A stretch of 64,000 bases of DNA, from assembly GCA_902790175.1 (NCBI GenBank), contig CADAQZ010000005.1, forward strand, positions 122,173-186,172, in the 5' to 3' direction. The translations under genes and the position numbers were made by a program. This DNA is from an uncultured Eubacteriales bacterium (GTDB taxonomy: Bacteria > Bacillota > Clostridia > Christensenellales > Aristaeellaceae). The notes under the pieces were generated by a model that saw only the letters and a program-made list of their open reading frames with translations, was not told the DNA's origin and ran no database searches. The first letter of the stretch is position 1; each line of letters opens with the position of its first letter. Shown one piece after another: positions 41,293-48,495 of this stretch.

Positions 41293-43584
41293 TCAAGCTG
41301 TATACGTCCCGAACGGCACGTTCAGCATGTCCTCCGGGCCGAGGTATACATTGTAGAAGTACATCACGCTGTTGGTGGAGCTGGACAGCTCGTAGGCCAT
41401 GTTCTCCACCACCGCGCGGATGGACAGGTCGCAGTCGCGGGAGAAGTCGCTGTCGCTCATCGCCGACACGAAGCCGGGATCGCGGTTCACCCGCATTGTC
41501 AGCGTGTAGTCAAACTTGCGCGTGGAGACGCCCAGCATCTTCAGCTCCGTGTACTTGGTGCCGCCGGTGAAGCCCTCCGTCGGGAAGGCGGCGACGTCGT
41601 CGCCCACCTTCAGCGCCACGTAGCGGATGCCGCTGTTGGCCAGCAGCCGGTACACCTCGCCGTTGAAGCGCCAGGCGTAGGTGAATTCGTCGCCCAGCGA
41701 AGGATCGAGCTCGGCCTCCAGCACCAGCGTGTCCTGCGCGGGCCGGTTCGTGTCCGCCAGCACGTTCTCGTGCGCGTCCGCGTCCGACGGCGCGGGGGCC
41801 CAGCTGCGCAGATGCGCCGTGAAGGGCTGCGCCTGGCCCACGGGAGCCTCCGCCTCGGGGGCGGAATCCAGCACCAGCTCGAGCGGCATCTCCTCGCCGC
41901 CCACGGTCAGCTGGGTCATCGGCTCCGCGGGGAGCTCCAGCTCCAGGCTCTCGTAGTCGGCGCGCTCCTCGCCGTCGCCGCTGGCGTGGGACGGGGCGGG
42001 CTTCTTCTCGCCTCCGCCGCCGCCACCGCCGCCGCCGCCACCGCCGCCGCCCGGCTTGGGCTCGACGCTGACGGTCTCGATGACGGATTGCGAGCGCCAG
42101 ACGTTCCCCGCCGCGTCCCTCACCTGGATCGCGCCCGGGGAGAAGCTCTCAGCCGCCGCCCCCGCATAGGTAAACACTTCGTCGTTTGCAAGGTCGGCCC
42201 AGTTCGCGCCGCCGTCCATCGAAACGCCCGCGACGCCGCTGAGGGCGTCGGAGGCCTGGATGTGCAGCGCGAAGCTCACGGCCTCGTCCTGCCAGACGCG
42301 CACGCCCTCCGGCGCGGTGCAGTCGTACCAGATCTGGTAGCTGTCGGACAGGCTGACGATATCGCCGATGCCGTCCACCATCGCGAAACGCACGTTGTAC
42401 TGGCCCTCCGCGTCCGGCGAGAACGCGTTGCCGGAGAGGGGCGCGATGCGCTCGTCGTAGATGATGGCGGCGTAGCTGTACTTCGCGCCTTCGGGAATGC
42501 CCGAGAGCGTGAAGGCGGGGACCTCGTTGCTCCAGGCGGCGGGCGTGTAGCGCTCCGCGGCCACGGCCAGCACCGGCGCGGGGGCCTCGGAGGGCTCCGG
42601 CTGGGGCTCGGGCTCGGGCTCCGGCTGGTCGTACTTGCCCTTCCGGTCTACCCAGAAGTACAGCGCGGCCACTTCCTCCGGGGCCGCCTCGGCGTACTGC
42701 GCCGGGTCAATCAGCGCGGGCGCGGCGTTGCCCCTGGGGTCGTCGGAGGCGATGTAGACGACGTTCTCGCCGTCCGGGAAGACCTCCTTGTCCGGCTCGA
42801 GCGTCAGCTGCGACAGTTTCTTCAGCGGCGCCCTCTCGAGGAACACGCGATGGTCGAGATCGACCCGCAGGTAGACCGTGCCGGAGCCCTCGACCTGCGT
42901 GAGCAGGTCCTCCAGCGTGCCGGAAGCGGACTCGAAGCGCGCCTCCGCGGGCGTCTCCTCCGCGGGCTGATCCCCGGCGGGCTGCTCCTCGGCAGGCTGT
43001 TCCTCGCCGGGCTGCTCCTCGCCGGGCTGCTCCCCGGCGGGCGCGTCTTCAGCGGACGCTGCCGCGGCGTTCTCGCCGTCGATCTGCTCGCCGGATTGCT
43101 CGCCGGATTGTTCGCCGGACTGTTCGCCGGATTGATCCGCCGCCTGTTCAACAGTTTGATCAGCGGTCTGTTCAGCGCCCTGCTCGACCGTCTGATCTGC
43201 GGGTTGCTCGACCTTCTGCTCGGCAGCTTGTTCACCGGTCTGTTCCGTGCCCTGCTCGGCGCTCTGCTCGACGGTCTGTTCCGTGCCCTGTTCGGCGCTC
43301 TGCTCGACGGTCTGTTCCGCGCCCTGTTCGACCGTCTGCTCACCGGTCTGTTCGACCGTCTGCTCGACCGTCTGCTCGGCGCTCTGCTCCGCGGGCTGTT
43401 CGGCGACCTGCTCCTGCGCGGGCTCGGCCTGCGTCTCGGGCTCACCTTCTCCCGCGGGCTCCGCCTGTTCCACGCCCTCGACCTGGTCGACGGGCGCGTC
43501 CGGGGGCGCGGCCTCCCCTTCCGCCATGGCGGCCATACCGTTCAGGCACAGGCAGAGCGCCAGGAAATATATCAGTTTCTTCAT
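41293..43584 (-). CDS. Large secreted protein with four-residue EQ repeats and Ig-like region
   Basis: A signal peptide (LIYFLALCLCLNGMAAMA) is followed by about 150 residues of a Glu/Gln-rich tract with a period of four (TVEQ, SAEQ, GTEQ, TGEQ and related), then a Pro/Glu/Gly-rich stretch. Later a region with YTPAAWSNEVPAFTLSG and GVSMDGGANWADL looks like an Ig-like or FlgD-like domain, followed by an uninterrupted run of 14 glycines near residue 525. The C-terminal 200 residues are beta-rich with no clear family. No LPXTG motif or membrane anchor is visible. It is the first gene of the operon and faces the sigma factor gene. Function unknown; a cell-surface stalk is an inference. Confidence 0.7.
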   Translation of the reverse strand: MKKLIYFLALCLCLNGMAAMAEGEAAPPDAPVDQVEGVEQAEPAGEGEPETQAEPAQEQVAEQPAEQSAEQTVEQTVEQTGEQTVEQGAEQTVEQSAEQGTEQTVEQSAEQGTEQTGEQAAEQKVEQPADQTVEQGAEQTADQTVEQAADQSGEQSGEQSGEQSGEQIDGENAAAASAEDAPAGEQPGEEQPGEEQPAEEQPAGDQPAEETPAEARFESASGTLEDLLTQVEGSGTVYLRVDLDHRVFLERAPLKKLSQLTLEPDKEVFPDGENVVYIASDDPRGNAAPALIDPAQYAEAAPEEVAALYFWVDRKGKYDQPEPEPEPQPEPSEAPAPVLAVAAERYTPAAWSNEVPAFTLSGIPEGAKYSYAAIIYDERIAPLSGNAFSPDAEGQYNVRFAMVDGIGDIVSLSDSYQIWYDCTAPEGVRVWQDEAVSFALHIQASDALSGVAGVSMDGGANWADLANDEVFTYAGAAAESFSPGAIQVRDAAGNVWRSQSVIETVSVEPKPGGGGGGGGGGGGGGEKKPAPSHASGDGEERADYESLELELPAEPMTQLTVGGEEMPLELVLDSAPEAEAPVGQAQPFTAHLRSWAPAPSDADAHENVLADTNRPAQDTLVLEAELDPSLGDEFTYAWRFNGEVYRLLANSGIRYVALKVGDDVAAFPTEGFTGGTKYTELKMLGVSTRKFDYTLTMRVNRDPGFVSAMSDSDFSRDCDLSIRAVVENMAYELSSSTNSVMYFYNVYLGPEDMLNVPFGTYTA

Positions 43585-43633
43585 CGCATTGGCTTCCTTT
43601 CAGCGGCGTCGCGCGTTTTTTGCGCACTCCAGT

Positions 43634-43645
43634 TTATTAGACGCC
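43634..43645 (-). promoter_or_regulatory. Candidate ECF promoter motif for the seven-gene operon
   Basis: On the minus strand GGCGTCTAATAA, 50 bp before the ATG at 43584. It is an exact match to the motif at 43786-43797, and the CGTC core resembles ECF -10 elements. Confidence 0.55.
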
Positions 43646-43785
43646 ACAAGACCCCAAAATGATGCACATTATTCAGTATTTAATGATAACATTACACTAT
43701 GGCGCTGTCAACGCGATTCCCCGGCGCAATTAGCGCGATATTTCTACAATTTTTAGACGGCGAAGCCAACCTTTCCGCCGTCTGC

Positions 43786-43797
43786 GGCGTCTAATAA
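43786..43797 (+). promoter_or_regulatory. Candidate ECF promoter motif for the sigma factor gene
   Basis: GGCGTCTAATAA, 29 bp before the sigma factor ATG. It is preceded by an inverted repeat AGACGGCG/CGCCGTCT (43755-43762 and 43776-43783) in the place of a -35. Confidence 0.55.
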
Positions 43798-43826
43798 GCG
43801 TACCGGTACTTTGGAGGGATTCACCA

Positions 43827-44297
43827 ATGCTGCAAGCCGACTTTATCCAGCGCGTACGGGCCTGCGAGCGCAGGCTCTACCGCGTCGCCCGCACGATGCT
43901 CCCCCAGGAGAGCGACTGCGAGGACGCGGTCCAGGAGGCGCTGCTGCGGGCATGGGACAGGCTGGACACGCTGCGCCAGGAGGCGTATTTCGAGACGTGG
44001 CTGATGCGCATACTCATCAACCAGTGCAAGACGTTCTATCGCCGCCGCCCGCCCGCGCCCGCCGAGCTCACGGAGGACATCCCCCAGCCGGAGCCCGGCA
44101 GGACGCCTCTATTGGACGCGCTGGACGCCTTGCCGCGCAAGCTGCGCGTGACGCTGGAGCTGCACTACATCGAGGGCTACGGCATCCGGGAGATCGCCCG
44201 CATCCTGGGCGTTCCGGAGGGCACGGTGAAGTGGCAGCTGAACCGCGGGCGCGCGCGCCTGAAACAGGAACTGAAGAGAGAGGAGGCCTGCCGATGA
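43827..44297 (+). CDS. ECF-like sigma-70 family RNA polymerase sigma factor
   Basis: Region 2 is at residues about 10-75 with RRLYRVARTMLPQESDCEDAVQEAL, matching the ECF helix pattern for -10 recognition. Region 4 follows at about 100-150 (LPRKLRVTLELHYIEGYGIREIARILGVPEGTVKWQL), the helix-turn-helix for the -35. The length of 156 aa is typical for ECF factors. Its TGA overlaps the ATG of the next gene (44294-44297), which encodes a membrane partner, the usual sigma/anti-sigma pairing. GGAGG lies 10 bp before the ATG. Confidence 0.92.
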   Translation: MLQADFIQRVRACERRLYRVARTMLPQESDCEDAVQEALLRAWDRLDTLRQEAYFETWLMRILINQCKTFYRRRPPAPAELTEDIPQPEPGRTPLLDALDALPRKLRVTLELHYIEGYGIREIARILGVPEGTVKWQLNRGRARLKQELKREEACR

Positions 44298-45886
44298 AGC
44301 GCTGGAAGGACCCGTTCCCCCCGACCCCACAGGCGTTCCACAACCGCGTGGAGCAGACGCTTCGCGGGCTGGAGGATACGGACATGAGAGAGAATCGACA
44401 TTATAAAAAGCTGACCGCCCTGCTCGTCGCCGCGCTGGTCGCGCTGCTGGCCATCGGCGCGGTGGCGGCGGTGATCGGCAGCAACCGGCTGAAGCAGGAC
44501 CTGACCGACGCGGGCGCGAACGACCTGGACCTGGTCGACGCCGCGGACGGCTTCGGCTTCTCCATCGACGAGGTGGTCTGGGAGGGGCAGGAGTTGTACC
44601 TATCTTACACCCTCGCCGTGCCGGACGACGGCAACACCTACCTGGTGGGACTGATGGAGCCGACCATCAACGGCGAACCCGTGAATTACCGGTCGAGCCG
44701 CTATTTGGACAGAAGCTTTGTCGCGATGGCAATGGGCGGCGATTACCCCGTCACGCACACATTTGTGCTGCCCGTGCTCGCCGATTCCCGCGAATTGGAG
44801 CTGAGGGACCTGAAGCTGGATGTGCGCGCCGCGTTTTTCAGGACCGACCGGCCGTTTGAGTACGTGCCCGACTTCTACGAGGAAGGGGGCATGTACGACA
44901 CCTCCGAGGCAATGACCCTCTGGACTGGCGGCATCGTGCAGCAGAGGGTGTTCCCCACTGCTGACACGCTGTACTACTGGGACGAGGACGACGGTGTGCC
45001 GCTGCTCGCGCTCGACATCTTCCAGCCGGTGCTGGAGGCCATGGCGGCGGAGGACGCCGAGGCGAAGGGCCACATCGCAATCACCTATGGTTCCGACGGT
45101 TGGCCCCAGATCGGCCTCGCCCCCGCGGGCCTGGACAGCACCGGCATCGCCAGCCTCGTGGCCGAGCGCAGCGTGGCACTGCCGCTGAACGCGGACATGG
45201 TGTCCCACGACCTGTACAACGGCCTGGCCGAGAATACCTTCCGCTACGACGGCATGACGATCACCGTCGAGAACTTCCGCATGACCCACTTCACGATCGA
45301 GGCCGACATCTGGATGCTGCCGGACGAGGGCGTGCCGGAGAACGACGGCGAGGTGGATTTTGACCGCTTCCCGACCCTCTGCGTCTGCGTCAACGGTGAG
45401 CTGATGCTCGGCAGCGCCTGGGGCGGGACCGATACGATGGCCGACGGCGTCCTGGCCTACTGTGAGGATTGCCTCTACGACGGCTACGTCCCGCTGGGCA
45501 ACCTCGAAAAGGTGGAGCTGGCAGTCTGTACCTACGACGCGGAGGTCGAGGACATCGTCATCGACGAAGTCGTGGCGAAGCTGACGCCCGTGCTGGACGA
45601 GACCGCCGCCGAGGAGGAGGCCGCCGCGCTCGTGATGCCGACATCACCGTCTGGGCCACCGGGAAGGGCACCTACTACCACCTCGACCCCAAGTGTTCCG
45701 GCATGCGCAACGCCGTCCAGTGGCACATCGCAAACGCCGTCGAGGCCGGCAAAAAGCCCTGCCCCGTCTGCGCCGGCGGCGAACCCGCCCCTACCCAGTG
45801 GGAGAAGGGCGAGGACATATCGTGCTTCGGAAACTGAGCGCGGGATAAGGGGCTGGGGGCTGACTAAAACGAGCAGCGGTGTATAA
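44294..45886 (+). CDS. Membrane partner of the sigma factor (DUF4179-like), frame disrupted near the C-terminus
   Basis: The first 40 residues are cytoplasmic (MKRWKDPFPPTPQAFHNRVEQTL), the usual sigma-binding region. One membrane helix follows (LTALLVAALVALLAIGAVAAVI), then a large external domain with SIDEVVWEGQELYLSYTLAV, the feature of the DUF4179 family found beside clostridial ECF factors. Near 45630-45645 the natural frame is lost: the following 60 residues look non-native, while the +2 frame (45640-45837) reads a convincing tail. The open frame as drawn ends at 45886. The sensor role is inferred from position. Confidence 0.75.
   Translation: MKRWKDPFPPTPQAFHNRVEQTLRGLEDTDMRENRHYKKLTALLVAALVALLAIGAVAAVIGSNRLKQDLTDAGANDLDLVDAADGFGFSIDEVVWEGQELYLSYTLAVPDDGNTYLVGLMEPTINGEPVNYRSSRYLDRSFVAMAMGGDYPVTHTFVLPVLADSRELELRDLKLDVRAAFFRTDRPFEYVPDFYEEGGMYDTSEAMTLWTGGIVQQRVFPTADTLYYWDEDDGVPLLALDIFQPVLEAMAAEDAEAKGHIAITYGSDGWPQIGLAPAGLDSTGIASLVAERSVALPLNADMVSHDLYNGLAENTFRYDGMTITVENFRMTHFTIEADIWMLPDEGVPENDGEVDFDRFPTLCVCVNGELMLGSAWGGTDTMADGVLAYCEDCLYDGYVPLGNLEKVELAVCTYDAEVEDIVIDEVVAKLTPVLDETAAEEEAAALVMPTSPSGPPGRAPTTTSTPSVPACATPSSGTSQTPSRPAKSPAPSAPAANPPLPSGRRARTYRASETERGIRGWGLTKTSSGV
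45640..45837 (+). other. Displaced C-terminal coding segment of the sigma-factor partner
   Basis: In the shifted frame the sequence reads ITVWATGKGTYYHLDPKCSG and later GKKPCPVCAGG, a cysteine pattern common at the ends of secreted clostridial proteins, ending at a TGA at 45835-45837. It is out of frame with the gene above by a net single-base change. Confidence 0.75.
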
Positions 45887-46099
45887 ACACAGTGTAGGGG
45901 CGCCGTTTCGGCGCCCGCCCCAGTCCAATCGTTGTACCTGGCGGGCGGCGCAACGCCGCCCCTACAACTCCTCACTCCTCACTCCTAACTCCTAACTTTT
46001 CACAAAGGCGGGCGGCGCAACGCCGCCCCTACGATTTCCGCGCGGCAGCGGCCGTCCATTCCTCATTCTCCACTCTCCACTTTTAACTCTCCACTCTCC
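45885..46099. repeat. Mixed repeat cluster
   Basis: Holds a GTAGGGGCGCCGTTTCGGCG hairpin, two copies of GGCGGGCGGCGCAACGCCGC (about 45940 and 46010) each followed by CCCTAC, and CACTCCT and CACTCTC heptamers that touch the YitT stop codon at 46100. No gene is evident. Confidence 0.82.
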
Positions 46100-46942
46100 T
46101 CACATCCTCTTGAACCCTTCGCCGAGGACCTCCTTGGCCTTGTTGGCGATCACGAAGGCCTTGGGGTCGATCTCGAACACGATGCGGCGAAGGCGGATGG
46201 TCTCGAAGCGGTTGACGACGCACAGCAGCACGCGCTTTTTCGTGTGGCTGTACATGCCCACGGCCTCCAGCGCGGTGACGCCGCGGTCCATGTCCCGGAG
46301 CACGCGCTCGGCAATCTCGTCGCTCTTGTCGGAGATGATGAAGTAGGAGTGGGCGGAGTCCGGGCCCTCCAGCACCAGGTCGATCAGCACGTTGCAGATG
46401 AAGGTGCTGATCAGGCCGTACATGGCGGCCTGCGGCTCGAAGGCGAATGCGCTGGCGATGATCACCAGGCCGTCGAAGAAGAAGATGCAGTAGCTGACCT
46501 TCAGCACCGACACCAGCCGGTGCAGAAGCGCCGCCAGCATGTCGGTGCCGCCGGTGGTGGCGCTGCCGCGCAGCACCAGGCCGAAGCCGATGCCGCTGAT
46601 CGCGCCGCCATAGACCGCGGCCAGCAGCATGTCGTCTGTGGCGGCGGGCAGGGGCAGGTGGTCGATCAGCAGCGACAATAGCACCATCGCCACCAGCGAG
46701 CGCACGCCGAAGCGAAAGCCCATCGACTTCATCGAGATCAGAAACAGCGGCACGTTCAGCAGAATGTTCACCGTGCCCACGCCGATGCCCGTCAGGTGGT
46801 TCAGCAGCTGGCCCACGCCCGTGAAACCCCCGCACACCACCTGGTTGGGGATCAGGTACATCCGGTAGGCCGCGGCCCCCGCCAGCAGCCCGACGACGAC
46901 CAGCAGGTCGTTTTTCAGTTCCGTGCGCAGTGCGTTTTTCAT
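46100..46942 (-). CDS. YitT family membrane protein (DUF161/DUF2179)
   Basis: The N-terminal half contains five or six membrane helices with the family motif PNQVVCGGFTGVGQLLNHLTG, and GLVLRGSATTGGTDMLAAL repeats the pattern. The C-terminal 90 residues form the soluble DUF2179 domain (SYFIISDKSDEIAERVL, FEIDPKAFVIANKAKEVLG). ATG 46942 (280 aa) follows GGGAGG. The family's molecular role is not known. Its promoter lies at 46969-46997. Confidence 0.92.
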   Translation of the reverse strand: MKNALRTELKNDLLVVVGLLAGAAAYRMYLIPNQVVCGGFTGVGQLLNHLTGIGVGTVNILLNVPLFLISMKSMGFRFGVRSLVAMVLLSLLIDHLPLPAATDDMLLAAVYGGAISGIGFGLVLRGSATTGGTDMLAALLHRLVSVLKVSYCIFFFDGLVIIASAFAFEPQAAMYGLISTFICNVLIDLVLEGPDSAHSYFIISDKSDEIAERVLRDMDRGVTALEAVGMYSHTKKRVLLCVVNRFETIRLRRIVFEIDPKAFVIANKAKEVLGEGFKRM

Positions 46943-46968
46943 GGCAAACCTCCCGTGACAGCCCACTC

Positions 46969-46997
46969 ATATTAGCACAAAACCGGCGCAAATTCAA
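46969..46997 (-). promoter_or_regulatory. Promoter of the YitT gene
   Basis: Minus-strand TTGAAT (46997-46992), 17 bp, TAATAT (46974-46969). Confidence 0.75.
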
Positions 46998-47095
46998 CAG
47001 GAACGCATCGCTTTCCAGTGGCATAGTGGTGATACAGACCGGCTCGTTCCGGCATGAACGCGGTGCACCCACCGCGAGAGAAAGGCGTGTGAAAT

Positions 47096-47473
47096 ATGTA
47101 TTATGAGACGATGCCGCTGTACCCCGCGCTGCGGCCCGACTGCGAGGCGCAGGGCTGCGTGCGCGTGCCCGTGTTCGACGGCGGGCGCGATCCCTGCCCC
47201 GACCTGTCCCGCCTGCGCTGCCAGCGCTGCGTGACGCTGGAAAACCCCTGCCGCCCCGGGGAGCGCGCGGAAGTGCTGCTGGGGCTGGACGAATGTGGCA
47301 ACCTGGTTGTGTGCGTGCGCCGCGAGCCGGAGCGCTGCTGCCGCCCCTGCCCGCCGCGACCGTGTCCGCCGCGCGAACCGGACCATTGCTGCCGCCCGCG
47401 CCCGCCGCGGCCCCTGCCGCCGCCCGAGCCCCGCTGTGGCGGAAGGGGCAGGCTGTACGGGACGTGGAGGTAG
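47096..47473 (+). CDS. Small Cys/Pro-rich protein of unknown function
   Basis: The 125-residue product has a folded-looking first part (CVRVPVFDGGRD, RCQRCVTLENPCRPGERAEV, LDECGNLVVCV) and a C-terminal tail of CCRPCPPRPCPP-type repeats rich in Cys, Pro and Arg. It has no signal peptide or membrane segment. Codon use and the AGAAAGG ribosome site support a real gene. I recognise no family; its composition and place just before spo0A suggest a spore-coat-like or metal-binding protein, which is only an inference. The stop TAG is followed at once by a palindrome. Confidence 0.6.
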   Translation: MYYETMPLYPALRPDCEAQGCVRVPVFDGGRDPCPDLSRLRCQRCVTLENPCRPGERAEVLLGLDECGNLVVCVRREPERCCRPCPPRPCPPREPDHCCRPRPPRPLPPPEPRCGGRGRLYGTWR

Positions 47474-47507
47474 ATTCAGAATTCTCGCTGTGCGAGAATT
47501 CTGAATC
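47473..47507. terminator. Perfect palindrome before spo0A
   Basis: GATTCAGAATTCTCGC and its exact complement form a 16-bp stem with loop TGT directly after the preceding stop codon. No T tract follows, so it may be an RNA-stability element or a protein site rather than a simple terminator. Confidence 0.6.
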
Positions 47508-47570
47508 ATAACCTGACTATTATTCGCATATATACCTTCCAGAGCGTTACAGAGCGAAAGGAAGGTAACT

Positions 47571-48344
47571 ATGGACAAGATACGTGTGATGCTGGCGGAC
47601 GACAACCTGAGCCTGTTGAAGCTGCTGTCGGACTTCCTCGGGCGCAAGGGGGATATCGAGCTGGTGGCGGCGGTGTCGGACGGCGTGGAGATCCCGGACG
47701 CCGTGCGCCAGTACGCGCCGCAGATCCTGGTGATGGACATCATCATGCCCCGGCGCGACGGCTTCATGACGCTGGAGGCGCTGGGGGCGATGGACGCCGC
47801 GCTCAGGCCGCGGGTGATCGTGCTCACAGGCCTGGCGCGCGACGACTTCATCATGCGGGCCATCGCGCTGGGGGCCAGCTACTACATGGTGAAGCCCTTT
47901 GACATGGAGCTGCTCTACGAGCGCATCCTGGAGGTGGCGCGCGAGCAGCCCGCCTCGATCCTGGCCACCAGCGCCCCGGCGGAGGGCGCGGAGGAGTCGG
48001 TGGACGAGCAGATCACGAACCTGTTTCTGACGCTGGGCATCCCCGCGCACATCAAGGGCTATCAATACCTGCGCGAGGCCGTGCGGATGGTGCTGGAGAA
48101 CCACGACGTGATCAACCGCATCACCAAGGAGCTGTACCCCGGCATTGCCCGCCGTTTCGACACCTCCGCCAGCAAGGTGGAGCGCGCCATGCGCCACGCC
48201 ATTGAGGTGGCCTGGACGCGCGGGCGGCTGGATGCCGTGAACCAGATGTACGGCTATCGCGTGTTCGCCCGCGAGGACAAGCCCACCAACGGCGAGTTCA
48301 TCGCGATGGTGTCCGACAAGCTGGCGGTGAAGAAGACGGCATAG
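47571..48344 (+). CDS. spo0A: Sporulation master regulator Spo0A
   Basis: Spo0A is the phosphorelay response regulator that switches cells to sporulation. The receiver domain starts IRVMLADDN with Asp56 in VMDIIMPRRDG and Lys in MVKPFD. The C-terminal DNA-binding domain has the diagnostic SASKVERAMRHAIEVAWTRG recognition region. The length of 257 aa is typical. AAGGAAGG lies before the ATG. The usual neighbour spoIVB is not present on this side; a Cys/Pro-rich gene is. Its presence marks the organism as a spore former or a recent descendant. Confidence 0.97.
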   Translation: MDKIRVMLADDNLSLLKLLSDFLGRKGDIELVAAVSDGVEIPDAVRQYAPQILVMDIIMPRRDGFMTLEALGAMDAALRPRVIVLTGLARDDFIMRAIALGASYYMVKPFDMELLYERILEVAREQPASILATSAPAEGAEESVDEQITNLFLTLGIPAHIKGYQYLREAVRMVLENHDVINRITKELYPGIARRFDTSASKVERAMRHAIEVAWTRGRLDAVNQMYGYRVFAREDKPTNGEFIAMVSDKLAVKKTA

Positions 48345-48385
48345 AGGAGAGTGGAGTGTGGAAAGTGGAGTGTGGAGTTTCAGAT
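48345..48385 (+). repeat. Short GAGAGTG/GAGTGTG repeat after spo0A
   Basis: AGGAGAGTGGAGTGTGGAAA and following GTGGAGTGTGGAG start immediately after the spo0A stop. Confidence 0.7.
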
Positions 48386-48405
48386 AGCGCCGGTGGTCGA
48401 TGCTT

Positions 48406-48439
48406 CGCGGGAGCGTTTGCTCCCGCGCCTTGCTTTTTT
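48406..48439 (+). terminator. Terminator after spo0A
   Basis: CGCGGGAGC (48406-48414) pairs with GCTCCCGCG (48419-48427), followed by CCTTGCTTTTTT. Confidence 0.75.
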
Positions 48440-48458
48440 GGGGCTCATCGCGTATAAT
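48430..48458 (+). promoter_or_regulatory. Promoter of the teichoic-acid-like gene group
   Basis: TTGCTT (48430-48435), 17 bp, TATAAT (48453-48458). Its -35 overlaps the tail of the spo0A terminator. Confidence 0.75.
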
Positions 48459-48495
48459 GATATTTATAGAAGTATGCTATTTGGAGAAAGATGCC

